DNA from: Natronococcus sp. AD-5
Lineage (GTDB): Archaea; Halobacteriota; Halobacteria; Halobacteriales; Natrialbaceae
DNA: 64,000 bases
NCBI RefSeq assembly: GCF_030734285.1
Contig: NZ_CP132294.1
Coordinates: 3,968,001-4,032,000, forward strand
Direction: 5' to 3'
The position numbers and the translations under genes were made by a program. Each line of letters begins with the position of its first letter. The stretch's first letter is position 1. Of the stretch, positions 51,037 to 60,235 are shown piece after piece. The notes below the pieces were generated by a model that made no database searches, had not been told where the DNA came from, and saw only the letters and a list, made by a program, of their open reading frames with translations.

Positions 51037-53097
51037 ATGTCTCCCGAACAGTCAGATTGCGGGCGGCGGACCGCCGTCCGATCGACGCGGGGCGAACCGG
51101 CGGCGGAACGGAGCCAGGTGTACGCGGTCGACGACGACGGCGGACTTCGACCCAGGGATCCGTCGGAGGTCGACCGAGACTGCGGCTGCGGCCGGACGCA
51201 CACGCGCCGAGCGTTCGTGGGCGCGACCGCGGCCGGCGCCGCGGGGCTGACGCTCGGCTCCCAGGTCGCCGGCGTCGCGGCCGAAGAGCCGGAGGGCGAC
51301 ACCGTCACCATCGTCCACGACCTCCACTCCCACAGCGAGATCGGCGAGCCCGGAGAACCGAACATCGCGCGCTACCAGAACGTCGTCCAGGAGCAACTCG
51401 CGAAGCGCGACGACGCGATCTTCCTCGCAAACGGGGACGAACTCGGCTCGTCGACGATCTCCTTCTTCACGGAGGGTGCACACAAGATCGACTTCATGAA
51501 CGACATGAACCTCACCGCGGCCGGCGTCGGCAACCACGACTTCGACTACGGCGTCGACGTCGCCGAGCGGCGATTCAGGGACAGCGAGTTCCCCTGGCTG
51601 AACTCGGCGCTGTACACCCCGGAGGGGGAACTGTTCCCGGGTACCGAGCGGTACGCGACCCTCGAGATCGGCGACCTCACGGTCGGCCTCTTCAACGTCG
51701 TCCTCCGGGATTTCCACGGGATCACCGACTACCCCGACGACTACGAGCAGCGGGACCCGGTCGAGATCGCCGAGGAGATGGTCGAGCTCCTCCGCGAGGA
51801 GGAAGGCGCCGACGTGGTCGTCTGCTCTTCGCACACCGCCCACGAGACCCACTTCGAACTCGCCGAGGAGGTCGACGGTCTCGACGCGATCTTCGGCTCG
51901 CACTCCCACTACACGATGGACGCGGCGGAGATCCACGAGGGAACCGTCATCAGCGAGGTTGGCTACGCGTACTTCCACCTCGGCGTGATGACTCTCGACG
52001 AGAACGGCGACCTCGTGAGCTGGGAGCGAATCGACCTGGACGACGACGTCGAACCGGATCCGGCGTTCAAAGCGCGCATCGAGGCCCAGTACGCCGAACT
52101 CGAGGAGGAACTCGCCGAGCCGGTCGGCGAGACGGCCGTCGAACTCACCTCCTCCGGCGCCGTCAACTACGCCCGCGAGAGCCGGCTCGGGAACCTCATC
52201 ACGGACGCGATGCTCGACGCGCACGACGAGGCCGAGGTCTCGTTCCAGAACGCCGGCGGCATCCGAACGAACACCACCTACGGGCCGGGCGAACTCACCG
52301 CGGGGGACGTCCTGAGCGTTCTCCCGTTCGGGAACGCGGTCGTCGTCTTCGAGGCGACCGGCGAGGAGATCCGGCGGGTGCTCGAGAACCGGGTCGACGT
52401 CCTGCCCGACAACGCCTTCGGGGCCCAGCAGGCCCAGCAGGTCGGCGGCCTCCAGTTCGAGTGGAGCGGCCACGAGACGGCCGAGATCCACGACGTCTAC
52501 GTCGACGGCGAGCCCCTCGAGCCCGGGGAGACGTACGTCGTCTCGACGACGGATTACCTGAAGGACGTCGCGAGCGCGTACGAACCGTTCCGCGACGCGG
52601 CGGTGATCTGGGAGTCCGGCGCCGTCCTCGGCCCCGCCGTCATGGAGTACGTAGAGGAGAACAGCCCCGTCGAACCGGCGCTGGAAAACCGAATTCTGCG
52701 GGTCGACGAGGACGTCGGCGGCCAGCGGGAGGTCTCCCGCCGGGGCGGTCGAACGATGCTCCGCTTCGACGTCCCCGCGGGCGCGGCGGAAATCGCCGAC
52801 GAGGGGACGTTCTACGGCCTCGTGTGGGACGATGGCTTCGATCCGGATCCGGAGTACGTCGAGGCGGACGGCGACGCGCTCTGGATCGGCTACGACACCG
52901 ACGAGTTCCAGCGGTTCCTCGCCGACACCGCGGCCGAGAAGATCCGGATCTTCGGCGGCTTCGTCCCCGACGAGGAGCATTACGGCTACACCGACGCCGA
53001 CGGAACGCTCCTCGAGCTCCCCGTCGCCGTCGCGTACGACCACTTCAGGCTGAAGGCGACGATCGACACTACCTCGCCGTCGCTCCGCCCGAACTGA
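51037..53097 (+). CDS. exported bifunctional 5'-nucleotidase / metallophosphatase (UshA-like)
   Basis: This 686-residue exported enzyme carries a calcineurin-like metallophosphatase domain (VTIVHDLHSHSEIGE, FLANGDELGS, VGNHDFDYG, VVCSSHTAHETH, IFGSHSHYTM) followed by the 5'-nucleotidase C-terminal domain (NARESRLGN-like YARESRLGNLITDAML, VSFQNAGGIRTNTTYGPGELTAGDVLSVLPFGN). A third, small C-terminal region of about 130 residues carries no motif I recognise. An unusual 55-residue extension containing CGCGRTH comes before the Tat signal RRAFVGATAAGAAGLTLGSQVAGVAAE. It probably scavenges phosphate or nucleosides at the cell surface. ATG 51037 is the only upstream ATG of this frame; a start nearer the RR would give a conventional signal. 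Confidence 0.88.
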   Translation: MSPEQSDCGRRTAVRSTRGEPAAERSQVYAVDDDGGLRPRDPSEVDRDCGCGRTHTRRAFVGATAAGAAGLTLGSQVAGVAAEEPEGDTVTIVHDLHSHSEIGEPGEPNIARYQNVVQEQLAKRDDAIFLANGDELGSSTISFFTEGAHKIDFMNDMNLTAAGVGNHDFDYGVDVAERRFRDSEFPWLNSALYTPEGELFPGTERYATLEIGDLTVGLFNVVLRDFHGITDYPDDYEQRDPVEIAEEMVELLREEEGADVVVCSSHTAHETHFELAEEVDGLDAIFGSHSHYTMDAAEIHEGTVISEVGYAYFHLGVMTLDENGDLVSWERIDLDDDVEPDPAFKARIEAQYAELEEELAEPVGETAVELTSSGAVNYARESRLGNLITDAMLDAHDEAEVSFQNAGGIRTNTTYGPGELTAGDVLSVLPFGNAVVVFEATGEEIRRVLENRVDVLPDNAFGAQQAQQVGGLQFEWSGHETAEIHDVYVDGEPLEPGETYVVSTTDYLKDVASAYEPFRDAAVIWESGAVLGPAVMEYVEENSPVEPALENRILRVDEDVGGQREVSRRGGRTMLRFDVPAGAAEIADEGTFYGLVWDDGFDPDPEYVEADGDALWIGYDTDEFQRFLADTAAEKIRIFGGFVPDEEHYGYTDADGTLLELPVAVAYDHFRLKATIDTTSPSLRPN

Positions 53098-53188
53098 CGG
53101 TCCGCCCGTTCGGCGCGCGTCGGACCGATCGTCGGTTATCGACCACTATCACGGCTACGCTTAGGGTGCACCGCTACCTGGTGCCCGT

Positions 53189-54138
53189 ATGGGATGGACG
53201 GCTGCGGACGCGCCCGACCGGCGCGGCCGAACGATCGTCGTGACGGGCGCGAACAGCGGCATCGGACTCGAGACGACCCGCGAACTCGCGCGCAACGGCG
53301 CGACGGTGATCATGGCCTGCCGGAGCGCGGATCGCGGCGAGCGCGCGGCCCGCGACGGTCGCGACGTCGTCCCCGCCGCCGACCTCCGGGTCGAACGCTG
53401 CGACCTGGCGAGCCTCGAGTCGATCCGCGCGTTCGCCGGCCGCCTCGCGGACGTCTCCCTCGACGCGCTGATCAACAACGCGGGGGCGATGGCGATTCCC
53501 CGACGCGAGACCGAGGACGGGTTCGAGACTCAGTTCGGCGTCAACCACCTCGGGCACTTCGCGCTCACCGGACTGGTGCTCGAGAACCTGCGCCGGGACG
53601 CCGACGACCGAGCGCGCGGGTGGTTACGGTCTCGAGCGCGCTCCACGAGCGCGGCGAGATCGACTTCGACGACCTGCACGGCGAGCGATCGTACGACGAG
53701 TGGAGCGCCTACGGCCAGTCGAAACTCGCCAACCTGCTGTTCGCGTACGAACTCGAGCGCCGGCTCCGGGCGGCGGACGCGAATGCGATGAGTCTCGCGG
53801 TCCACCCCGGCTACGCGGACACGCAACTGCAGTTCCGAGGCACCGAAGATCGCGGAACGCGGGTTCGGATCGCGGCGCGGCGGCTCGCGAACGCGCTGCT
53901 GGCCCAGTCCGCGGCGTGGGGTGCGCTCCCGACGCTCTACGCGGCGACCGCGCCGGGAGTCGAGGGCGGCGCCTACTACGGTCCCGGCGGACTGGCAAAC
54001 ATGCGCGGGACGCCGGAACGGCAGGGCTCGTCCGAGCGGTCGTCCGATCGCGAGACGGCCCGACGACTGTGGGAGCGCTCGGTCGAACTCACCGGCGTCG
54101 AATACGACCTGCCGGAGCCGGTACTCGCGTCCGAGTGA
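53189..54138 (+). pseudogene. short-chain dehydrogenase with single frameshift
   Basis: The first frame (from ATG 53189) reads RTIVVTGANSGIGLETTRELARNGATVIMACR, INNAGAMAIP and FGVNHLGHFALTGLVLENLRRD, a retinol-dehydrogenase-like SDR. At about 53605-53620 the frame changes and the following frame reads ARVVTVSSALHERGEIDFDDLHGERSYDEWSAYGQSKLANLLFAYEL, with the catalytic Ser and Y-x3-K. It runs to TGA at 54136-54138 for a total of about 316 codons. The shift equals one lost base (or two gained) in a GC-rich run GCGCGCGGGTGG, so a sequencing error is possible. If real, the enzyme is inactive. Confidence 0.8.
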
Positions 54139-54184
54139 CGGCGCGACCGTAACGCGAAAGAGCGCGCGCACGAAGGTGGAGGTA

Positions 54185-54526
54185 ATGAGCGAAGACGACG
54201 GCATCCAGCGCGCGAGCGAGGTCGGCTCGTCGGACGCGCCGCCGATCGAGGAGAAGCCGTACAAGATCATCTTCGAGGCCAACAAGTGCTTCGGCGCGGG
54301 CAAGTGCGCCGAGGTCAGCGGCAACTGGGAGATGTCCATCGCGTCGGGTATGGCTCAGCCGAAAACGTACTTCTTCGGCGAGGAGGACCTCGAGCACAAC
54401 GTCCGCGCCGCCGAGGTCTGCCCGGCGAAGAAGGACGAGGGCTGCATCCACGTGATCGACCGCCGCACCGACGAGGAGATCGCGCCCGATCCTCACGGTG
54501 ACGGGACGTTGAGCGTCGACTGGTAA
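54185..54526 (+). CDS. ferredoxin-like Fe-S protein
   Basis: This encodes 113 residues. Cluster ligands are C-x5-C (NKCFGAGKC, residues about 39-45) and CP (EVCPAKKDEGC, about 79-88). The first motif has only two of the usual three closely spaced cysteines, as in single-cluster [3Fe-4S] ferredoxins of the P450-partner type. About 30 residues of acidic sequence precede the domain. ATG 54185 follows 45 bases after the frameshifted SDR. A redox partner is not evident nearby. Confidence 0.7.
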   Translation: MSEDDGIQRASEVGSSDAPPIEEKPYKIIFEANKCFGAGKCAEVSGNWEMSIASGMAQPKTYFFGEEDLEHNVRAAEVCPAKKDEGCIHVIDRRTDEEIAPDPHGDGTLSVDW

Positions 54527-54629
54527 CCGAGTGACGCGCGATCCGAGATCGGTTCCTCGATCCCTCGATCACGGCCAAAATATCGAAACGCACATCCCGG
54601 ACTGGTGGCTATCACTGATTGCATACTGC

Positions 54630-54713
54630 GCGAGGGTAGCCAAGCAGGCCAACGGCGGTGGGCTTAAGACCCGCTCCCGTAGGGGTCCGAGGGTTCAAAT
54701 CCCTTCCCTCGCA
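54630..54713 (+). tRNA. tRNA-Leu (anticodon UAA)
   Basis: The acceptor arms GCGAGGG and CCCTCGC pair, with A54713 as discriminator. The anticodon stem GTGGG/CCCGC encloses CTTAAGA with anticodon TAA. A long variable arm (TCCCGTAGGGG) marks a class II tRNA, and the T arm is GGGTTCAAATCCC. Codon UUA is rare in this genome. Confidence 0.96.
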
Positions 54714-54810
54714 TGCTACCGCGAACGCTCGCGAGCGGCAGCTGCGAGACGAGGGGATTCGATGAACGAAGTCGCAGCGCGAACGCGGTGAGCGACCGTC
54801 TTCGCGCGGC

Positions 54811-54827
54811 TCAAATCCCTCCCGCGA
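54811..54827 (+). repeat. possible scar resembling the tRNA-Leu 3' end
   Basis: TCAAATCCCTCCCGCGA resembles the tRNA-Leu end TCAAATCCCTTCCCTCGCA (54695-54713), about 115 bases downstream, with two bases missing. It may be an old integration scar. Weak evidence. Confidence 0.3.
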
Positions 54828-54906
54828 AGTGGACGTCCTCGCGGTTTCGACTCGAGACTCCGTCGACGACCGCGGTATACGATCGTTCTCGGATACCGAC
54901 CGGTCT

Positions 54907-57900
54907 CTACGATTCGTCTACCGCCGGAAGCGTAAACGAGAACGTCGATCCCTCGCCCGGTTCGGAGTCGACCCAGATCTCCCCGCCGTGGCGCTCGACG
55001 ATGCGCTGACTGAGCGCCAGTCCGATACCCATTCCCTCGTGCTCCCCGCGGCCGTGGAGTCGCTGGAAGACCTCGAACACGCGGTCCTGTTTGTCGGGAT
55101 CGATGCCGATTCCCTCGTCGTGAACCGAGATGATCCACTTCCCGCCCCGTCGCTCGGCGTCCACGCGGATTTTCGGCGGAGCGTCGCCGCTGTACTCGAT
55201 CGCGTTGTGCAGCAAGTTCTGAAACAGCTGTCGTAACTGACTCTCGTCGCCGGTCACGCGAGGCAAATCTTCGACCTCCACTTCGGCGCCGCTCTCCTCG
55301 ATCCTGAACTGAACGTCGTCGAGAACGTCATCGAAAACGTTCTCGAGGTCGGTCGGTTCGAGGGGGCTCCCCTGCGTTTCGATGCGGGAGTACTCGAGCA
55401 GGCCGTCGATCATGCTGCGCATCCGATCCGCACCGTCGATGGCGAACTCCAGGAATTCCTCGCCGTCCTCGTCGAACGCGTCGCCGTAGCGGTTCTCGAT
55501 CAGTTGGAGGTAGGTCGAGACCATCCGTAGCGGCTCCTGGAGGTCGTGCGAGGCCGCGTACGCGAAGTGCTCGAGGCGCTCGTTCGAGACCTCGAGTTGC
55601 TCGACCGTCTCCTCGAGTTTCCGCTGGTATTCGCGCCGCTCGGTGATGTCGGTGAGCGTCACGACCGCACGACTCACGTCGCCGCGCTCGTCCCTGACCG
55701 GCATTCCGTGCTCCATGACGACTCGCTGCGCGCCGTCGAGCGCGGTAATCTCGTAAATGTTCGGCTCCGTGACCTCCTCGCCTCGAAGCACCCGAGACAC
55801 CGTCCACTCCTCCGGATCGACCGGTTCGCCGGAGTCTTCCCACACCGCGGCGTACTTCTCGTACGCTTCGACGGATTCCGGGTCGAAGACGTTGCCGCCC
55901 CCGATCTCCCTGGCCGTATCGTTCGCTCTGAGTAGCGATCCGTCCTCGTCCGCGACCACGACGCCGACGGGCAGCACTCGAAACAGCGTCTCGAGTTGGT
56001 TGCGTTGCTTTTCGGCCTCGAGTTCGGCCCGTTTGCGCTCCGTGATATCGGTGAGCGCGCCGGGGAACGTCTCGGCGTTCCCGTCCTCGTCGCACTCGAC
56101 GTGGCCGCGGGCGAAGACCCAGCGGATCTCGTCGTCGGCGCTCCGAACGCGGTACTCGGCCTGGTACTCGCCGCAGGACTCGATCGTTTCCTCGATCCGT
56201 CGTCTGATCCGCTCGCGGTCGTCCTCGTGGATCGCCGTGACGAATTGATCGAACGAGATGCCCTCCCGAGTGTTGTCACGGTCGATACCGAGCGTTTGGG
56301 CGAACGATTGATCTGTGACCATTCGGTCTTCGTCGATGTGCCACTCCCAGGTGCCGACCGCACCGGCCTCGGTCGCGGCTTCGAGTTGCGCCTTGGCGTC
56401 TTTCAAGTACTGCTCGCGCTCCTTGCGTTCGGTGACGTCCCGGAAGTAGACCGAGATGCCGGTTTCGGAGGGATAGAGGTTCGCTTCGACCCAGAACTCG
56501 AGCGTGTCGTAGTAGACCTCGTAGCTGGTCGCTTCCTGCGTGTCTCGCGCCGTCTGGAAGGCGTCCCAGACCTCGTCGAGTTCGGCGGCGGAGGGGAAGA
56601 CATCCCAGAGGTGTTCGCCGAGCAGTTCCTCCTCGGAGTGCTGCAGGAGTTCCTCGGCGCGGTCGTTGACGAGGGTGAACCGGAACTCGTCGTCGACCGC
56701 GTAGAACGCGTCGGAGATCCTGCCGAGAATGCGCTGAAGTTCGCTCTCGAGTTCCCGCTCGCGCTCCCGTCGATCGGTCATGTCGCGGGTCACCTTCAGG
56801 TACCCCCGATGGGTGCCGTCGGCGTCCCAGACCGGCGTGATGGTGACGTTCGCCCAGAACCGCGATCCGTCCGCTCTGACGCGCCATCCCTCGTCCTCGA
56901 CGGAACCTCGTTCGGTCGCGGTCTCGAGGTTCCGTTCCGGGACGCCTGCCGCGCGGTCCTCCGGCGTGTAGAAGTTCGAGAAGTGTTCGCCGAGGATCTC
57001 CTCGCGGTCGTAGCCCTTGATCTTCCGTGCGCCCGTGTTCCAGCTGATAACGCGGCCGTCCGGGTCCAGCCGGAAGATCGCGTACTCCTCGATGGCATCG
57101 ACCAGCGAGTGGAATTCCTCTCGGCTCTCCCGGAGGGCGCTTTCGGAGTGCTTCCTGTCGGTGATATCGTAGTAGAGTTCGATCCGACCGCCGGCGTACC
57201 GACCCGACTCGATGGGTTTGCTGTAGTGCTCGAGCCACCGCGTTTCCCGATCGTCGTCCGCCGAGATGCGACACTCGAAGCGTTCGACGTAGCTATTGTC
57301 GTCGTAGGTGGCCAGCACGGTTTCGGCGACTCGCTCGGAATCGTCGAATTTGTGTTTTATCGTTTCGTCGACCAGCGCTCGTTTGTCGCGTCCGATGATC
57401 GCGCTTCGATCCAGTCCGAAGTACTGCTCGACGGTCTCGTCCGCCCACGCGACCTCGAACTCGTCGTTGAGGACGAAGACGCCGATGCCGGCCTCGTCGA
57501 GAACGCCGGTGACGGATTCGTACGGCGTTTCTCTCGACTCGAACGTTTCCAGTCGCCGTTTCGGCTTGGTGAGGTCTCGAGCCACGCCGATCGTTCCCCG
57601 GAAATCGCCGTCGTCCGTGAGCGGATTGATCCGAAGTTCGCACGGAACGGTCTCGCCGGCGGCGGTCTGTAGCGCGAGTTCGAACGTTGCGATCTCGCCA
57701 CCGTTCCCCTCGAGTCGGTTCGATACTTCGGTTTCGATGGCAGAAACGTCACCGTCGGCCAGAATCAACGAGACGTGCTCGCCGATGAGTTCCTCGCGAG
57801 CGTAGCCCGTCGTCTCGACGATGACGTCGTTGACCGCGACGAAGTTCCGATCCTCGTCGAGCTGATACACGCCGTCGTCGATCGTACCGACGAGTGTCCG

Positions 57901-57981
57901 GTACCGCCGAAGCGCCCGATCGTCGTCGGCATCCCCCCAAAAGGTTCCGTTGCCACCATTGGCGTCCGCTCGCGTACTCAT
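54907..57981 (-). CDS. multi-PAS sensor histidine kinase
   Basis: This 1024-residue protein has six consecutive PAS/PAC units covering about residues 30-790. Typical PAS starts are YRTLVGTIDDGVYQLDEDRNFVAVN, SLVDAIEEYAIFRLDPDGRVISWN and RVLPVGVVVADEDGSLLRAN. The HisKA domain has the phospho-acceptor H812 in FAYAASHDLQEPLRMV. The HATPase domain has N, G1 and G2 boxes: LFQNLLHNAIEYS, VHDEGIGIDPDKQDRVFEVF and GEHEGMGIGLALSQRIVERHGG. No transmembrane helix is present, so it is a cytoplasmic sensor, probably of redox, light or small molecules. No response regulator is adjacent, as is usual in haloarchaea. ATG 57981 is used. Confidence 0.93.
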   Translation of the reverse strand: MSTRADANGGNGTFWGDADDDRALRRYRTLVGTIDDGVYQLDEDRNFVAVNDVIVETTGYAREELIGEHVSLILADGDVSAIETEVSNRLEGNGGEIATFELALQTAAGETVPCELRINPLTDDGDFRGTIGVARDLTKPKRRLETFESRETPYESVTGVLDEAGIGVFVLNDEFEVAWADETVEQYFGLDRSAIIGRDKRALVDETIKHKFDDSERVAETVLATYDDNSYVERFECRISADDDRETRWLEHYSKPIESGRYAGGRIELYYDITDRKHSESALRESREEFHSLVDAIEEYAIFRLDPDGRVISWNTGARKIKGYDREEILGEHFSNFYTPEDRAAGVPERNLETATERGSVEDEGWRVRADGSRFWANVTITPVWDADGTHRGYLKVTRDMTDRRERERELESELQRILGRISDAFYAVDDEFRFTLVNDRAEELLQHSEEELLGEHLWDVFPSAAELDEVWDAFQTARDTQEATSYEVYYDTLEFWVEANLYPSETGISVYFRDVTERKEREQYLKDAKAQLEAATEAGAVGTWEWHIDEDRMVTDQSFAQTLGIDRDNTREGISFDQFVTAIHEDDRERIRRRIEETIESCGEYQAEYRVRSADDEIRWVFARGHVECDEDGNAETFPGALTDITERKRAELEAEKQRNQLETLFRVLPVGVVVADEDGSLLRANDTAREIGGGNVFDPESVEAYEKYAAVWEDSGEPVDPEEWTVSRVLRGEEVTEPNIYEITALDGAQRVVMEHGMPVRDERGDVSRAVVTLTDITERREYQRKLEETVEQLEVSNERLEHFAYAASHDLQEPLRMVSTYLQLIENRYGDAFDEDGEEFLEFAIDGADRMRSMIDGLLEYSRIETQGSPLEPTDLENVFDDVLDDVQFRIEESGAEVEVEDLPRVTGDESQLRQLFQNLLHNAIEYSGDAPPKIRVDAERRGGKWIISVHDEGIGIDPDKQDRVFEVFQRLHGRGEHEGMGIGLALSQRIVERHGGEIWVDSEPGEGSTFSFTLPAVDES

Positions 57982-58059
57982 ACCTTCCCGATAGCTAGTG
58001 AGAGGGATAAGCTTCCTGCCGGTCGTCGACAGTAGCTCCCGAACCGACGGGCCGGTCAT

Positions 58060-58330
58060 CGAGCGAAGGGATCGTTCTGCGCCCGCGAACCGCGTTCTGG
58101 CGCGGTACCGAGTGGTCGGCTCGGCGAGGACGGGAAGAACCCCGAAGTAGAAGGCGTCGGGGCTGAACAGCAGGCGAGCGGGCAGCGACGGGAGTGCGAC
58201 GACGACCGGGAGGTGTGTGCCGAGCGCGTCCGGAACGAGTACGACCGTGATGTTCGCCGTGCCGCTCTCCTCGAGAACGCCCGCGGCGAAGCGGATCCCG
58301 TCGTAGGTCTGTCTCGAGCCGACCGGCGTT
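58060..58330 (-). pseudogene. CitMHS-type citrate transporter remnant
   Basis: A short minus-strand stretch reads RFAAGVLEESGTAN, then VPDALGTHLPVVVALPSL and SPDAFYFGVLPVLAEPTTRY. The SPDAFYFGVLPVLAE motif is characteristic of the C-terminal half of CitMHS metal-citrate transporters. Only about 90 of some 430 codons remain, with the sequence unrecognisable on both sides. It is a relic of a deleted gene. Confidence 0.7.
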
Positions 58331-58389
58331 CTGCCGGAGGGTGCAGGTACAACCGTTTCACGCCTCCGTCAGTTACCGAAACTGGATCG

Positions 58390-58632
58390 ATGGAGGGATC
58401 CGAGAACGAGCGATCGCGAATCGCTAACAACAGGTTGGCGGCCGCCGTCGTCGTCGGATCGCTCTGTCTCGTCGCCGCGGTCTGGCTGCTGGCTCAGGTC
58501 GGGCTGCTGGGCGACCTCATCCCGGCCCGCGGTCCCGCGGCCGATGCGGTGCCGCTGTACCTGCTGGTCGGCCTCGTTGCCGTCGGACTCGTCGTCTGGA
58601 GCTGGCGGCGCGTCCTCTCGTTTTTCGAGTGA
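58390..58632 (+). CDS. small two-helix membrane protein
   Basis: This encodes 80 residues with two hydrophobic segments: about 17-39 (AAAVVVGSLCLVAAVWLLAQVGLLG) and 53-71 (VPLYLLVGLVAVGLVVWSW). The charged N-terminus is predicted cytoplasmic. No family recognised. ATG 58390 follows the CitMHS remnant and the gene is convergent with the aldehyde dehydrogenase. Coding sense is supported by codon use and by clean hydrophobic segments. Confidence 0.6.
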   Translation: MEGSENERSRIANNRLAAAVVVGSLCLVAAVWLLAQVGLLGDLIPARGPAADAVPLYLLVGLVAVGLVVWSWRRVLSFFE

Positions 58633-58641
58633 GTTACCCCG

Positions 58642-60117
58642 TCAGAACGGGTAGTTCCGGGACTCGCGCTGGACCGAGATCCACTTCGTCGTCGTGAGCT
58701 CATCGAGGATCGACTCGGCGTTGTACCGGCCCAGCCCCGACTGCTTCGTCCCGCCGAACGGGACGTGAGGCTCGTCGTTGATCGGCTGGTCGTTGATGTG
58801 AATCATACCCGTTTCGATCCCGTCGGCGATCGTGCGGGCCTGCGCTATATCCTCGCTGTGGACCGAGCCCGATAGCCCGTGGATCGTGTCGTTGGCCAGC
58901 TCGATCGCCTCCTCGTCGCTCGAGTAGGGGATGACGGGTGCGATGGGACCGAAGTGCTCGTTGCACGCGGCGGCCATGTCGTTGTCGGCGTCGGAGATGA
59001 CGGTCGGCTCGACGACGAGCCCGTCCGCCTCGCCGCCGGTCTCGAGCGTCGCGCCCGAATCGAGGGTCTCCTCGACGAACTCGAGCACCGTATCGCGCTG
59101 GGTCTCGTCGATGACCGGGCCGATGATCGTGTCGCCGTCGGTCGGATCGCCGGTCGGCAGGTTCGCCGCCCGGTCGGTCAGCATCCCGACGTAGTCGTCG
59201 TACAGCGACTCGTGGACCAGGTGGCGGTTGATCGAGATACAGGCCTGCCCCTGGTGGAGGAACGAACCGAAGACGCCGCCGTCGACGGCGCGCTCGAGGT
59301 CGGCGTTCTCGGTGACGACGTGGACGTTGTTGCCGCCGAGCTCGAGCGCGGGGAGCGCGTTGTTGCTCGCCGCTTGCTTCGCGACGCCCTGGCCGATCTC
59401 GGTCGAGCCGGTGAAGGCCAGGACTCGTGGAATCTCGTGGCCGGCGATCTCGTCGCCGATCTCGGAGCCTCGGCCCGGAACGACGCTGAACAGCCCCTCG
59501 GGGACGCCGGCCGCCTCGAAGATGCGGGCGAGCAGCAGCCCGCCGGTGATCGGCGTGTTCGAGGCGGGCTTGAGCACGACGCCGTTCCCGGCCGCGAGCG
59601 CCGGCGCGACGGCGCGCATCGACAGGTGAAGCGGGAAGTTCCACGGCGAGATGACGCCGACGACGCCGGCGGGGACCCGTTCGACGACGTTCTCTTTCCC
59701 CGGGACGATCGACTCAGCGTGCTGTCCCTTCATCCGGAAGGGGTAGCTCGCGGCCTCTTGCATCATCCCGCGGGCGGTCTGGATCTCGGCGTCGCTTTTG
59801 ACCGCCGTGCTGCCGGACTCGAGCGCGAGCAGCTCCGCGATCTCCTCGCGGTGCTCGCGGACGAACTCGAGGGCGGCCGTGATGAGGCCCGCCCGTCGCT
59901 GTGGCGGCTGTCGGGCCCACGACTCCTGCGCGTCGCGGGCCGACTCGTACGCCTCGTCGACGTCGTCGGCCGTTCCGGCGGGGACGGACGCGATCTCCTC
60001 GCGGGTGTACGGGTTCTCCACCGCGATCGACTCCCGGTCGCCGGGATCGCTCCATTCGCCCCCGAGATACAGTGCGTTCCAGCCCGAATCGGGTGTCAGC
60101 GGAAGATCATCCGTCAT
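58642..60117 (-). CDS. NAD(P)-dependent aldehyde dehydrogenase
   Basis: This 491-residue enzyme oxidises an aldehyde to the acid. It has VGVISPWNFPLHLSMRAVAPALAAGNGVVLKPAS, the NAD-binding FTGSTEIGQGV, the catalytic Glu in ALELGGNNVHVV and the nucleophilic Cys in HQGQACISINRHLV. The C-terminus has EHFGPIAPVIPYSSDEEAIELAN and PFGGTKQSGLGRYNAESILDELTTTKWISV. It resembles benzaldehyde/salicylaldehyde-type enzymes rather than glyceraldehyde-3-phosphate enzymes. ATG 60117 fits the family length. Confidence 0.94.
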   Translation of the reverse strand: MTDDLPLTPDSGWNALYLGGEWSDPGDRESIAVENPYTREEIASVPAGTADDVDEAYESARDAQESWARQPPQRRAGLITAALEFVREHREEIAELLALESGSTAVKSDAEIQTARGMMQEAASYPFRMKGQHAESIVPGKENVVERVPAGVVGVISPWNFPLHLSMRAVAPALAAGNGVVLKPASNTPITGGLLLARIFEAAGVPEGLFSVVPGRGSEIGDEIAGHEIPRVLAFTGSTEIGQGVAKQAASNNALPALELGGNNVHVVTENADLERAVDGGVFGSFLHQGQACISINRHLVHESLYDDYVGMLTDRAANLPTGDPTDGDTIIGPVIDETQRDTVLEFVEETLDSGATLETGGEADGLVVEPTVISDADNDMAAACNEHFGPIAPVIPYSSDEEAIELANDTIHGLSGSVHSEDIAQARTIADGIETGMIHINDQPINDEPHVPFGGTKQSGLGRYNAESILDELTTTKWISVQRESRNYPF

Positions 60118-60235
60118 ACGGGTACCGTACTCCGGTGGCGCGAATAAGCGACAGACGCGCACTTGCAACGGAGATCGGTGCCACACCCTCACCCGAGGAA
60201 ACGAGCAGGGAACGGTAGAACGGATACCCGAACGG

